A stretch of 64,000 nucleotides of DNA, taken from positions 2,999,188 to 3,063,187 of the forward strand of contig NC_083642.1 of assembly GCF_963576545.1 (NCBI RefSeq). Reading direction: 5' to 3'. Positions within the stretch are counted from its first letter, which is position 1. Each line of letters begins with the position of its first letter. This DNA is from Limanda limanda. Its lineage: Eukaryota > Chordata > Actinopteri > Pleuronectiformes > Pleuronectidae. Of this stretch, positions 40,041-52,899 are shown one piece after another. Under the pieces are notes generated by a model. The model was given only the letters and a program-made list of their open reading frames with translations. It did not search any database and was not told the origin of the DNA. The position numbers were made by a program, and so were the translations under genes.

Positions 40041-41095
40041 GGGCGGATTCAGGATATTTATTTTTCACTTTCTTCCATATTGCGGAGATGGGACGTCCCT
40101 CGAGGAATCAGTAGAAGAGGGACAAGAGTTTCTAGTTTGTTTCTAGTTTGACCAATCACGTTTGAGCAGGCTCTGGCTGCTTGGAACAAATTTACTTTTA
40201 CAAATTTAACTTATATGCAGATGCATCTTGATGGAAATTTGCCAAATTTGCATCTACAAAAAAGTATGACTATGTTTTGTGCGGAGAAAAGTTTGACTCC
40301 AGGGAGAAAGTAGTTGGAATGTAAACGGTTTCTCAGTTCCAGTGCTGCCTCCTTCCTGGGTCGTGGTCTACACGCGTCCCACGAAGGAGCTCGTCTGCGA
40401 TGAGACGGTTTGATCGAATTTCTGAGACCTGCATCTACTGGTCACCCCGCCCTTATGGCTGTTGCCTAGCAACAGAGCCGAAGTTGGACACTATGACAAA
40501 GTTTTGATTCTCTGTGGGGTTTTCAACACGTACACCGTTGTCTCTTCGCACCAATTAATCACCAAAGCAAATTAGCAAATCTCCCCACATGTCAAACGAC
40601 TCCGGATCAGTTATCCTCCGTCCTCTCCTCGGGTCGTCGGGCAGATTCTGTCGGAACAGCTCTTCTCGTCACGTACGTTTTCCTGTGGTTGTACTGGTCG
40701 AGCCTCAGGCAGTTGGAGGCGTGGCCAGCAGGTATGAGTCGTGACTATAGTGGTGGCATGCGAAGGTCACTTTCCCCCGGTCGGTGTGACTGTGTTTAAC
40801 ATTTCCTCTGGGATTCTACGGTAAGTTAAGTGAAAGTGGATCTGCCTCCAACCAAAGTCCAACCAGGACTCGCAGGAGAAGAGCTGCGAGTTTCCACAAA
40901 TTAAACTTGATTACCAGAAAATGTGCTGTCGAGAATTTCTTATCATGGAATGTTTTAATATTTCTTTGTTCGCCCAGGTAAGTAATAGTGTTCTCTATAT
41001 AGATTCATTATGTTTTCCTGCAGTCATAAAACGTTACAGAAAAGTTGAAACATCACACAAATACACAGACATTTAACACAACAAGAGGGCATTCA

Positions 41096-44000
41096 CTACA
41101 TGTATTTCTTTTTTAAAAACCAGTAGGCAAAGTAGCCCATCCCTCCCAGCGAGCCCATGAGAAAAGAGGCGCCGAAGAAGGAAGGCGGCTTCTTTTTTAC
41201 CATCCGAAAGGCGTTGGGTAGGACCGCGGACAGGAGGGTCGTGTGGATGTCGCCCAGGACCTTCCGGAAAGCGTAGCGTTTCTGCACACGCATAAAAAAG
41301 GACTGCAGGTTGGGCCGGCTGCCGTCCTCCCAGAATTTCTTAGAAAGTCCCAAGAACTTGAGCCTGTGCAACAAGGCTCCGAGGCAGATATCAGCTAGCG
41401 TAAAATCAGGTCCACAAAGCCACAACTCACATTTCTGACCTGCGGAGGAGGACGAGAGAGAGAGAGAGACAGAGAGCACAGTTGGAAATGTGACCAATGT
41501 GTTTTGGTGCCATAAAAGATAATAATGGTGAAGATGTACCTTGATACTCTAGTTTCCTTTTCTCCAGCTCAGCCTCCACTTGATCCAGAACCATGGCTAA
41601 CTCCCCCAGGATTTTCTTCAGGTAGTTCACGTTGTCGTGGTCCAAGATCTTCGCCTGTTGATCATCACAAGAAATGACGTTTAACAGTGAAATCAGAAGT
41701 TAGAGTATGTTGTTGGTTTGTTAGTCACACACAAAACCTACTGGAGGAATCACCATGAAACTCAGTGGAAGGAAGTGTTCTCGTTCAGGGAAGAACCCGT
41801 TAGGTGCTTTGGTGCAGATCCCTAAAGGACTTACTATGGTTTCTACGTTATTTGTTGAATTCAAATGTGTTTGTGCCCCTTTTAAAAACGCTTAAAATAG
41901 GAAACGAAATCCATTTCACATTAATTTTATCACTAAATCCTTTTGTTCACTATTTTTTGTCCATTTAAAATATTGGTCAAGTTCCCCTTGTGGAGCCGTT
42001 TATTAAAGTTCTGTTCTGCTTCCTGTTCATTCAGAGTTTATGAATATTAAAAGTATCACATGTCCAAATCGCACAAAGTTCAACACAGCACTTCCTGAAC
42101 CATAAACAAGTGTGAAGCCGAAAAGATGAACGGTTCTGGAGACGTGAGAGTCCCAGACTGAGATCTGTGGAATTATTAGATGGTTGAAATCCTATAAGTT
42201 CACACAATAACTCACCATGAGCTTTTTCTGCTTGGACAGGTACGGTTCTGTGAGCTGAGGCTCCTCATGGTCCAGCTTCATCAGCTCCGTCGCAGCGTTG
42301 GTCAAGTGTCCTGAAGTCACACACACACACACACACACAGACACACATGGATACAGATAGATATACAGATAGATACACATAGATCAGAGATGGAACACAG
42401 GCTGATCAGGGTTTTACTGGGTCGGCCTGAGATCTGCTGAGGGGAGGTACAGTACAAACCTGGCGTCACTACACTGTGCTGCCTCAAGGGTTTTCATGAG
42501 TGAGCAGCAGCGTCAAATTACACAGCAAGCTCATGTCATCTTGCACATAAAAATATGGATTTGTGAGTCTGTGATGTGGGAAAAGTTGTGAGGAAGATGA
42601 GCGGCTCTGCAGACATGACGCTTATTTGTTGTTTCTGCTTCGAGAGACGAGCTGGTCTCTGAATTTGAGGCTGATTCAGCCCAAGTGCCTGTAGCTGTTC
42701 AGAATAATGGATTCGAAGCAACAACATCTATTTCTATCAAGGTTTAAAATAGAAAATTAAATTAGCACAAGCTACATGAGCCACTACTTCTCATGTTGTC
42801 TATATATTTTGTGTTAAGGATAAAAAGCATTAAATCTTGCTGGATCAATGCACGATAGAAGTGGTGTGAGTGCGTGTGTGTGTGTGAGTGTGTGATAGAG
42901 AAACAACATAACTATATTTATTCAGGTATTGTACTTTACAACATCTGTTTCAGCTGCAGGTGTCCCTAATAAACTGGGTAACCTCCCCTCTGCTCAGGCG
43001 CTGTGAACAGTCGTCGGTGAGCCGGCTTCACTTACTACGTATTTCTTCGGTGGCGTACTTTGGGATCATGGAGTCGATGGTGAGCTCTGGATGGAGGATG
43101 CAGCCGTGTGTGTAGGCGTCCATGGGCAGGCCGTCCAGCAGCTGGCGGTACTGCTGCACGCGCTCGTGCACGGGCGACTCAGCGTCAGGGATCAGCGGCG
43201 CCACCGCTTCTGTGGGCGACACGAGGAGAGAAGACATGTTAACGTGGCTCGGAGAACCGAAGAGAGGACGAAGAAAAGTGAAGAAAACTCTGGTTTCATA
43301 GTTCCATTAACATCTCAGAGCACCTGAGGTTTCCAAGCAACCATCATCCACTCGGCTGCTGCACAAACCCAAAATAACACAACTCTGCCCGGCGTGGTAA
43401 CCTGGTAACAGACGACAGCGCTCGCTCTCTGTAACATTTAAACAAGCCTGACATTTAAAACACACAGAAGAGAGTTAAAACTAAACCTTCAGGAGACAAA
43501 CACGCTTCTCTGAATTTATTCTGACGTAAAGTCCACGAGAACAGAAACGCTGCTGCACAACCTCACAGAACTTCATGTTCACGGGTTCAGTAGTTTTTGT
43601 GTAATCCTGCAAACTAACAGACAAACACAAATGAGAATATAATCTCAACGAAGGGATGAGAGCTCATCAGAGATTTTAATGATCAGCCATAATAATTTAA
43701 CCTTCCAAAGTAGAATCACCACAAGCAACGAGATTGTGAAGCCACAACTTTGACAACATGACATCAGATAAGTTTTCAAATAAATCTGTTTTATTCTCAA
43801 CCTCGAGGAGAAAAACTACACTTCCCACAATTCTCAGGTGTCGTGGCTCCGCCTCAGATTGGTGGAGCTCGTTGTTTCCATGGAAATGTTCATCATGTTG
43901 ACTAAGATCAGATGGTTTAGTGTCACGAGGTTATAATGCTATTATCCTTAATTAATACTATAAAGAAAGACTCAAACGTTTTACAACACAATATTAACAA

Positions 44001-47000
44001 CAATTAAATGTTTCGAGGTCTTGATTCATCTCGTCGCTGCTCGGCCTGGTTCCAGGAGTAAATTCAGATTTTCTGAAACATCAGTTGAGAAAATAAATGA
44101 GAAGTTTACCTCCAGTTGCAGAGCTGCTCTACTTTCCACTAAAACACAAGACACAGACCTGCAATCCAAATCTAATTTGAATGTTTCATTTCTTTGAGAC
44201 GGTATTCTGCTCATGCACGAGTTGAGAAACTGTCTCATTTCATCAGGAGAATTTTAAAAAGATTCATCTTCAATAAGCGATCGATGGCTCCGGAAAGCTG
44301 AGTCATCGTCCAGCGGCCGCCCTGCTGACCTGTGCATGCCAAGCAGGCCGTGGTCCGGTAGCTCGGCCGCTGCAGCACCGCGCTGGAAGTGTCACATCAG
44401 CAGATAAAGGTCGAACCCATCGGCAGATCAACCTGGGCCAGTGTCGGGCTGCACCTTCAGTTCAAGGTGTGAGAGAAACCCAGACGGTTTGATCTCTGGC
44501 TTCCTCTCAGGATCTGAATCGGCTCCACCCGGCTCTGTGCTGCTGTGAGAGTCTTTTCTGAGGCGTCTGCAGTTTCCAGGCTGCAGCTCACAATGTCAGA
44601 TTCAGCAGGGACGTCCATGCAGGAGGGAGAAGCTCGTCTGTGAGACTCGTCCCTCTGATCAACTCCAGGCTGAAAGCACCAGGAACTGAAACGTGTTTTT
44701 AACCTTCAGACGTACAAACAAACTAAACTCTATCACAGTGCACTCTGGGAAATACTGAGTGGTTTTATTTTCCAGGACAATTCCCTGCGCTCGGCTCAGT
44801 ATCACTGAGCTGAAATGTGTCCGAATGAGAAGAGGACGTCCGACACCAGGGACGATCTCGGCCTTCCAGGCGTTTATTACCCAGCGAGCGGTGAACCACA
44901 TCTTCTCCGACTCGTTCAGGCTTCGCTGCTTCGAACGACTGAACACTAACTAACCTGAGAGGAGGGAAATCTCCGATATCGTGCAGCTTCTCTCGGGCCG
45001 TTACTGATGTGAGGCTCCCAGGACGTTATGCAACACTACAGTTCCTCGTGTGGTGTAACTGAAGCACACAACACCCACAGGGAAACACACAGGACTCCAT
45101 GAAACACACAGGACTCCATGAAACACACAGGTCTCCATGAAACACACAGGACTCCATGAGAGACTCACAATGATCACTTCCTCTATGTTCTACTTCTTAG
45201 TAGCAAACACGTGTTCGCTCGGTGAACTCTCTCTCTCCCTCACTCTCTCTGTCTCGTTTTGCCACAAATTTCACCCAAGGGATCATTTCCAATTTAGTCT
45301 AATCTGATCAGTGGAATATGTGGTGGTGAGGTCGGTGCAGAGACTCTGACACCCGCAGCACGAGAGCAACACGCTGACTTGAAGCTTCCAGTTGTCTTCG
45401 CTGCCCACGTCTTCACACGCTGACTCTAAACAATCACGACCGCACCAGGACCTGAATCCCTCAAGGACCCGAGTCCAGAAAGAAAGTCCTGGTTTGACTC
45501 TCAGTTCATCGACAATAAATAAACTCACTGTTTGCTTTCTTTTCCATTCTGGCAATAATATTTTTTACCATTTTACCCCTTAAGGAGACATGAACCCTTA
45601 ATACAATGCCCAACCTGCCTATCTACACAACTATAAAAGAACAATAAGATTTCCACTAGGACGCCCTAACCCACTGTGTCGCTTTAATCTTTCTTTGCTT
45701 TGAGTCTCTGTGTTTAAATCATCACGTTCTCAAGTGAGGAGACAAACAGACGCAGCGTCTCAAACCCCATCCTGAAACCGTACCTCCCACAAAGGTCTTC
45801 TCCAGGTAATCTATGATCTGGTTGTAGTCGCTGATGATGGTGTCTCCGTGGAGGAAGACGGGCACCTCCTCTCCCAGGTTCAGCCTCATGAACCACGGCT
45901 CCTTGTGCTCCTGCAGCGGCATGGACACGTCCCGCTCCTCACACACCAGGCCCTTCTCCCCGATGACCAGACGAACCTGCAACCGGAAGAAGCACACGTT
46001 TAGCTCCTCTGTTCCTCGGGAGGACAGATGCTCTCATCAGCCTGTTGCAGCAGTGACGGGATCTGATGAGCGGGAGAGATGAGATGTTTACAAGCAGGAA
46101 ATCAAACTGAGAAGAAAGTAAAACTGACAAAACCACAGAAAGGTTTGTTTACACTCCAAAAAATGTGTGTTTGAAATCATTTGCAAAGGCGAAGGGTCAC
46201 AGCAGGATGATCCCTTTGCATTCCTGTGCAATATGTTTTGTGGGGCAGATTTTTTTACACTTGTATAACAAGCAATAAACATGTGTCAGGGACTAAGTAA
46301 CAAACTCCAGTCGAGCTTAGTTCGTTTTTCTCTCGGGCTCAGAAGGATTCGGACTGAAAAATTAAACTCAAACAATAATCTACTACACATGGCGGAGAAG
46401 AAATTGTGAAGAAAAGTATTGGAAAGGTAACAGAAAAGTGTTTTATCACCCACAAGAAATTTTGGCACATAAAACCTTCGGAGGGAGATTTTGTTGTTGT
46501 AAAAACATGGCACAGGAAGTGAATTATAAAAAGATGAGGCTCATGATACTCAATAAAACGTGTTTGAGTTGCACAGAGTATAAATTAAGTTACACGCTGA
46601 GCTGACTTGTTTGTGTGGTCACAAACTAATGAGTTTGTTTTTTAACAGCGTGTTAAAGTTTGAGCTAAAACGAGGATACTCAGGATCCGTTAGCTGGATA
46701 AACGATAAGCCGAGGGCCGTGGAGAGCTATTAATGGGAATAAGATTAATGAAAGGAGATGACACTGGGGGGGGGTGCAGCTCCTCATTTGGCTGCTTAGG
46801 CCGAGCAGCGAAATGAGAGTTTAGCTGAAAATGCCCCGACGTGGTGTAATGAATGATTTAGTAGCTCAGTGATTCCAGCAGGACGATGGACGTCACAGAA
46901 GAAAATAAATCAGCATTAAAGTTGTTCCACTGTAAATAAGTTCTGTGTGAAAGTATCTCAGCAACAACACAGTCCCTGTTTGTTATGTAATGATATTAGT

Positions 47001-50000
47001 CACTGCTCAGTGGTGATGCAGAGGGAGTTCAGCTGCCTCACAGAAACACTCCGACTGTCCAGTGACTTCACCCAGATCGGCACGTTACTATGAGACTGAA
47101 ATATCAAACCACATATTATCTGTACAGCCCATAATCACAATGTGTCTCATAGATCTTAACAAGGTGCAACAACCTCTGTTCCTTACCCTCAAGAGTATAA
47201 CTACCTAAAATACTACTAACAGGGGAAAGACACTAGAATATACAAGTACTGTCAGTGGTGTTCTCATCAAGAACAAACTGGACTGGTCCACCAACACAGA
47301 AACAGTCCTGAGGAGTCGTCTTCGTCTGCTGAGGAGACAGACGTCCTCAGAGCCAGCAGGACGCCATGAAGGACTTTCTACGACAGCGTGGACACGGAGA
47401 GGGACGTCTCCTTCGTTCCCACTGCCGTCAGACACCATCGGGAATGAAATATTTAAATACTGACCTGGTTTTCCTCGTGTCACTCTACTTATATGACTTA
47501 CTATCATTTTGCACATGAGTGTCCTCGGCACACCAGGATATCTCCAGTTGTTTACTCGCTCGTGCAATCGTCCTCTTTACTTTATAACATTTCTATACAA
47601 ACCACTTCTACGGTGGAAGGATATATGATGCATTTGTTGTTTATTTCTATTCTCTTGCCTTCTTCTAGTTCTATCCTCTGGTCTGCCTCATGGCGACCTG
47701 CCTGCTGCTGTAGTGTTCGTGTGGATCGATGAAGTCGTATCTTATCTTATCTCGGACACGGATACGTGAGAGACCGACGACGAGGCAACAACAACTGATT
47801 CTCTAGTTCAGGGTTCTGCGTTTGATTTGGACGTTGATATCGCTTTAAATAAATAAATCTTAGTCGTCCACTAATGAAATAGATTCACTGTCGACCGATG
47901 AATTAGAGTTTTACACAATAATCAAAGTCCACTTACTAGTGTTTTTCCCCAATGTGCTAAAACAAAATGTGCCACAACAGAAAAGACCATAAAGAACAAT
48001 CACAGGACAGATCCCTAGTTTGTGAACCACTGGTTTATATGACTCTAGTTTTACTGTATATAAAACACAGAGGTTACAACAATCTCCAATGCTGCTTATA
48101 TGCAGTGTTGTTTTGGTACATTTACTAAAGTGCCTCTTCCTCCGCTGCTTGTCGGCTCAGCTTGAACATTGAAAACAACATGAAGATGATTCCTCTCACT
48201 TTGCGGCATCACGACAGATCTTCTCTCTCACAGGCGGCTCACTGAAGGTGTAGATCTCCGCAGGCCTCCACGCTGCCAGTGCTGCATCGCTCTGGAGCCT
48301 CTACATGTGCCATCTGTCCCTCTGCTGTGAGCTAAATGAATATGTAGTATAGTATGTCCCACTTCAGGCCATGAGAGCTCCAGCAGCATTATGTAAACAC
48401 GGAGGAGAGGGAGGAGGTGCTGTGCAGCAGAAGTTCGATACCATCGCTTCCCTGTTTCCTCCTGAACTTGCTGAGGCAAACAAAGACGTGTAAATAATCC
48501 CCCGACCATCTGATGACCAACGTGTCTCCACCGAGACGCAGCGGTGACGTGATGAACCTCGTTCGTCTGCATCGCTCAGTGTCTCGCTGCCAGGAGCACT
48601 GACATTACAAGCGTCTCTGTTCAGAGGAGGAACAGGTGTTTTCTGCAAGTCACGAAACAACTGACTAAATATAACACGGATCTTTCAAGGTGCTGCAGAC
48701 AGATTTTGACCAATCACATCCCGAGCGTTTGTGAAATATATCAAGTCCCAAAATATGCAGCAGGGTTCTGGTGCAGTGGACCAACTAGTGCTCGGCCTCT
48801 TAATCTCCTGAAATCCACCCCCGCCCGAAACGCCGTTTAAAGCACGCTTCAGCTTGCATGACAACAAATGTCACACACACTATTGTACAAATACACACAA
48901 AGCAAATCATGCTAGGATCCGTGTGTATTGTTGCCCAATGGTCTGTTCACAGGATCGTGGCGGTGGTGACGTCTGAATCTTCTGCTGAGTGACGGCGGCT
49001 CCGACTGTGAGTCGCTAATCAAGACTCATGACTGACGTAGCAGCGTGAGACGTAGCTTGAACTGGAGGTTGTTGGTCGACAGACGAGGATAAGGAGCTTT
49101 AAAAAAACTCCTTCACTTCAGATTCACCGTTAGCCTCAGCGTGAACACAAGTTCGGCCTGAAAAACTTGACAACGCTAAGGTGCAGAACTGAGGTTATGT
49201 CCCTAACGTCCGCTAACACCTGCTAACATCCGCTGGTAGTTCATAACTTAAATTGTGTTGATATTCAACATCTAGTCCTATATTCAAAAATACGTAAACA
49301 CATGCCGGGTAATGGGCACAACCCTGTGTCCCATGATGCACTGGGCCACTGGCTCTTTGAGTTTGAGCAGCAAACAGAGTGAAGCTGATTAGAGTTTCAG
49401 TTAAATGTTATTCCCTCAAGTTAGAGACGTTATGTTTTCATCTGCGTTTATCTGAATGTTTACAGGATTATGCAAAAACTACAACAAGGATGAGCGTGAA
49501 AGAATGTGGAAGAATGTGGGTCAGAGAAGAACTTATTAAAGTTTAATGCAGATCCAGTAATCTCTTTAACTTGTTCCTTGATCTCTTAGAGAATATTTCC
49601 TGGATCTTGATGAAAGAAATCTGATATTTATGAATGTGTGTAATTTGGTGCAGATTGAAATTCAAATGTGGTTCTGTTGAGTCTGTGAGATGTGAGCTCT
49701 CTACTCGGTTTGATTAACTGATTCATTCACTGGTCTTTAAAATGTGAGATAAAGAGACCAATCGTCTTTTTTTAAGAGAGTTGCTTCTTCCTCTTCCTTT
49801 TGGACAGATAATGAAATTCAAATTTATTTTACTGAATATTTATGTTATTTTTTTTGTCGTGGACTCAGTTATTTGACTCACAGAAATCAAAACATAAGAG
49901 TTTAACCAGTGTTTGCACATAAGTCACACGTGGAGGTGAGAGAGGAAAACAGGAAGTGACACTTTTCAAAATAAACGGTCAATCTCAAAGTATCAGAGAC

Positions 50001-51332
50001 AGAGATCTCCTGACTTCTAAAGCCCTCGGGTCCAGTTTACTGCTTCGTGCTAATCTGAGTCGTTCAAGTGTTCACAGCTTCAGGAAAGTAAAGAGAAAAA
50101 TTCATAATACTTTTACTTTCCACGGCCGTGAACCTCAGATCATAAAGACCCCACGTCTGAGAACTGAGCCGCGGATGAAACAGATATAATGTGAATTTAC
50201 AGTGAAACAAAACAGGAAACTTGTATTTTAAAATCTAAATTAAACGATTTAACAAAAGACTGAAGACGAAGCTCTACATGTAACACCTGATAAACACGTC
50301 TCTGTTTGTGCTTTTCGTAGTTTACCCAGTAATTCCGTGTAAAAGACTTAAATTAACAGTAAAAGAAGCAGGGTTAAGGTCTGTGGAACGAAGGACCTCA
50401 CACCAAGGGACCCTACTCTCTTTCTATTGGATTTGGGGGGGGTCTCCTGGTGTGAGGGGCCCCAGTTGAGCCCTTTTCTCAAAACACATCATGCAGAGTC
50501 TTTGTAACTCACACAGCCACAGGAGACGTAGCTTTCACTGCCACTAACTAGCAAAGCAGTGACCTGAGGTTTGTCCTCTTCAAACACAAGGTCTCTGTGA
50601 TGAAGCTGCTTCAGGATGAAGAGTTTTAAACGCTCAGTGTTGTGCTGCATGTTATTTTACAGGAGATGCACATATAGGTTCGTGTCTAACCAGGTGGCTC
50701 TGCTGCAGATGGGGGGAAGGTGGCCTTTGGTTTGTTTTGCACATCATCTTGAATGAATTATTTAGGATGTCATGTGTCAGAGCAGCCAGGCTGAGAGCAG
50801 CTCGGGCAGCAGGGACAGGACACCGAGGACAACAGCGTCCCCGGGTCCCGGAGACAGAGGCGGATTATTAATGCGCTGCTGAACCGGACAGAAATCCAGG
50901 TTTTGTGTCGAGGAAACGAGCCTCGATGCTGCTGCAGCTGCAGGATCACATTCAGACTCCGGTGCAGGAGGAAACATGCACACACATGCACACACATGCA
51001 CACACATGCACACACATGCACACACATGCACACATTCACACATGCACACATTCACGAAAACAACAGGGTTCGGACATGACGGTGGAAACAAGCACGGAGC
51101 TGCACATGCAAAGAGACGCCTCCTCCATTTTCATCCTCCTGTGTTTTATTACCTTCTGGGAGGCGAACGACTGCGTCCAGTGGTAGAGAACCAGCCTGTC
51201 TTTACTGAAGGGGGGGGGCTCTGCCGTCGGCTCCTCGCTCTCCTCCCCGTCCGTGATCTTCCCGTCCTCGTCCATGGCAGAGATGGGCCACCAGCTACAG
51301 TTGGTGGGGGTAACATGGTTGGAAGACGCCAT
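41096..51332 (-). CDS. gdap1l1: GDAP1L1, ganglioside-induced differentiation-associated protein 1-like 1 (6 exons, 366 aa)
   Basis: A GST-like membrane protein of the GDAP1 family; the paralogue GDAP1 is a mitochondrial outer-membrane fission factor, and GDAP1L1 is mainly neuronal in mammals. Exons: 51153-51332, 45784-45976, 43036-43209, 42216-42310, 41540-41654, 41096-41439. All borders are GT-AG and the frame is continuous to TAG. Exon 1 reads MASSNHVTPTNCSWWPISAM and ends LVLYHWTQSFASQK. A thioredoxin-like GST N-domain follows (VRLVIGEKGLVCEERDVSMP, EVPVFLHGDTIISDYNQIID). Next come the helical GST C-domain (MDAYTHGCILHPELTIDSMI, KILGELAMVLDQVEAELEKR) and FTLADICLGALLHRLKFLGL. The C-terminal anchor reads FFGASFLMGSLGGMGYFAYW and ends FLKKKYM. 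Human GDAP1L1 is 367 residues as recalled. The ATG is closely preceded on the genome by a long polypurine tract. Confidence 0.96.
41715..41835 (+). repeat. Interspersed repeat 'GAGGTTATGTT' fragment in a GDAP1L1 intron
   Basis: Contains acacacaaaacctactggag, accatgaaactcagtggaag and ggtgctttggtgcagatcc. It lies in the intron between exons 41540-41654 and 42216-42310. Confidence 0.55.
43500..43660 (-). repeat. Interspersed repeat 'GAGGTTATGTT' head, reverse orientation
   Basis: The minus strand reads gagattatattctcatttgt, gtctgttagtttgcaggatt, then acacaaaaactactgaaccc. This is the inverse of the other copies, which shows that the family inserts in both orientations. Confidence 0.5.
45082..45157 (+). 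repeat. 19-bp tandem repeat, 4 copies
   Basis: The unit gaaacacacaggactccat is repeated four times in GDAP1L1 intron 2, with one a-to-t change in copy 3. Confidence 0.95.
47160..47756 (+). mobile_element. Decayed LINE fragment (reverse-transcriptase C-terminal region and 3' tail)
   Basis: Across frameshifts the sequence reads KNKLDWSTNTETVLR, then RLRLLRRQ, and in another frame TFYDSVDTERDVSFVPTAV. These phrases fit the end of the reverse-transcriptase ORF of fish L2/Rex1-type non-LTR elements (LDWS.NT...L.RLR.LR, FYDSV). The 3' end is a pentamer tail, gtatcttatcttatc. It is inactive, with several stops and frame changes. It lies in GDAP1L1 intron 1, antisense to the gene. Confidence 0.65.
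49425..49690 (+). repeat. Interspersed repeat 'GAGGTTATGTT' copy
   Basis: Contains agttagagacgttatgtttt, acaggattatgcaaaaacta, gtttaatgcagatccagtaa, tcttagagaatatttcctgg and tttggtgcagattgaaattc. It is a fairly complete copy in GDAP1L1 intron 1. Confidence 0.7.
50396..50457. repeat. 62-nt inverted repeat (hairpin) in GDAP1L1 intron 1
   Basis: The left arm CCTCACACCAAGGGACCC (50396-50413) pairs with the right arm GGGTCTCCTGGTGTGAGG (50440-50457). The stem is 18 bp with two mismatches around a 26-nt loop that ends in a G-run. It could be the fold-back of a small mobile element or a structured RNA. Confidence 0.6.
50973..51055 (+). repeat. 10-bp tandem repeat (ACACATGCAC)n
   Basis: About seven copies of acacatgcac with a few acacattc variants, about 100 bp 3' of GDAP1L1 exon 1 inside intron 1. 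Confidence 0.9.
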
Positions 51333-51352
51333 GACAGAGCGTTTTGTGCGTG

Positions 51353-51578
51353 TGGAGGAGGAGAGGAGCGAGGCAGGGAGAGAGAGAGAGAGGGAGGGAG
51401 GTGGGAGGGGAGAGAGAAAGAGAAGGGGAGAGAGAGAGTAGAGGGAGAGGAGAGAGAGAAGAGGAGGGGGAGCGAGAGTGAGAGAGAGTGAGGGATGAGG
51501 GAGAAGGGAGGGGGGAGAGAGAGAGTAGAGGAGGGAGAGAGAGAGAGAGAAAGAGAGGAGGGAGAGAGGGTGGGGGGG
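51353..51578 (+). repeat. 226-bp polypurine (GA-rich) tract at the GDAP1L1 5' end
   Basis: Almost pure G and A on the plus strand (CT-rich on the GDAP1L1 sense strand), starting 21 bp upstream of the ATG. It would be 5' UTR or core promoter. The open frames across it are simple-sequence translations. Confidence 0.95.
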
Positions 51579-51780
51579 CTTTCAGCAGCTCTCGCTCAGC
51601 ATCCTCTCCTCACGCGGACAGCTCCGGTGCTGAAACCAGATTGGGGTTTGTTTTTTTTTTTAAAAGGAGAAAATACAAAATAAAATTCGTTTATTAATTC
51701 GAGCAGCTGCTGAACCAATCACGTGACGACACGTCACCGACTTGAGCTTTGACAGAAGGTCATCGAGCTGCAGCACAGGT

Positions 51781-51970
51781 CACTGTAAACTACAATAAAC
51801 TACAGTGAACTACAATAAACCACAATAAACTACAATAAACTACAATAAACTACAATAAACCACAATAAACTACAATGAACTACAATAAACCACAATAAAC
51901 TACAATGAACTACAATGAACTACAATAAACAAAAATAAACTACAATGAACTACAATAAACTACAATGAAC
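51781..51970 (+). repeat. 10-bp minisatellite (TACAATAAAC)n, 19 units
   Basis: Units tacaataaac, cacaataaac and tacaatgaac alternate with exact 10-bp spacing. The period is close to one helical turn, so an A-tract is phased along the DNA. Confidence 0.97.
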
Positions 51971-52899
51971 TACAATAACCTAGAACAATCAAATAAAGCT
52001 AAGCACAGACTAAGGGATATCTACTGTACGATAAAATAAAACAAAAAAGGTGAAAGTTAAATCAAAGAAAATAAAATACAAACAAATAAAACAGGATATA
52101 AATAAAATATTTGTTTGTGTAATTTCAGTGTGGACAGTAGACAGGTGCGGATCCAAGGGGGGGGGGGCAAGGGGGGGACTGGCCCAAGCTTCGCTGTGAT
52201 TGGCCCCTGTTCAGTTCAGAAAGCTTCTTCAGCCGAGCAGCAGCAAACCTGACTTCACTAATTTAATCATCTTTATTATGAGTTCAACCTCTAAACCTCT
52301 AAACCTCTTAAATGGTTTCATTTAAATAACAGAGGCTCAATTTAAAAAAAGGTCAAGTAATAAAAAGCAAAGAAGATTAACCTGATGTCACCTGAGCTCA
52401 TTTAGCATCAACTCCATGCGGAGGTTTCAAAATGACTGTTGTTATGACAACGGTTTCTCGTGCTTCATCCACACCTGCAGTCATCTCACAACCTCTGACC
52501 CTTCAGAGGCCTTGACCCTTGACCCTTATGATGGGAACCACTAAACTACCAGATAAAAATAACTGAAGGAACAGCAGCAGCTAAATGTTCTTCACAAGTG
52601 AGATTTATTTATATAGAAGCTGGAAAACAACATTTTGGAAAACATGGGTAAGAAATAACAGATGTACGCATAAAAAGATAAAATAAAAACTGCAATAAGA
52701 TCATTAGAGAGACAGAATCCGGCTGATATATGAGTTAAATTAAAAAGGAAGGTTTCTAAATTAGATTTAAAATAGTCAATTGTAGCACAAGACGTAAAAC
52801 AGGTCATTAATATAACATTAAATAATATATATTTATCCTCTTATGAACAAAAACAGCCTGAATACCTACTTAAATATTGTCAAACCTATTACAACATTA

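Larger units (their letters stand above)
36086..41095. other. FITM2-GDAP1L1 convergent intergenic region
   Basis: The 3' flanks of two convergent genes. It contains AT-rich TATAAT repeats (36695-36730), interspersed repeat pieces (37420-37880 and 39770-40040), an AT-rich A-run (38110-38170) and TG-rich simple sequence (39495-39540). Open frames here reduce to simple-sequence translation or lack any family resemblance. No gene was recognised. Confidence 0.5.

Noticed and set aside
44280..44480. A REST-like site (cagcaccgcg) in GDAP1L1 intron 2
   Set aside because: Only the left half of the REST consensus is present; too weak to call although the gene is neuronal in mammals.
50976..51697. His/Thr- and Glu/Arg-rich open frames on the plus strand
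   Set aside because: They are translations of the ACACATGCAC array and the GA tract, antisense to GDAP1L1 exon 1 and its 5' flank.
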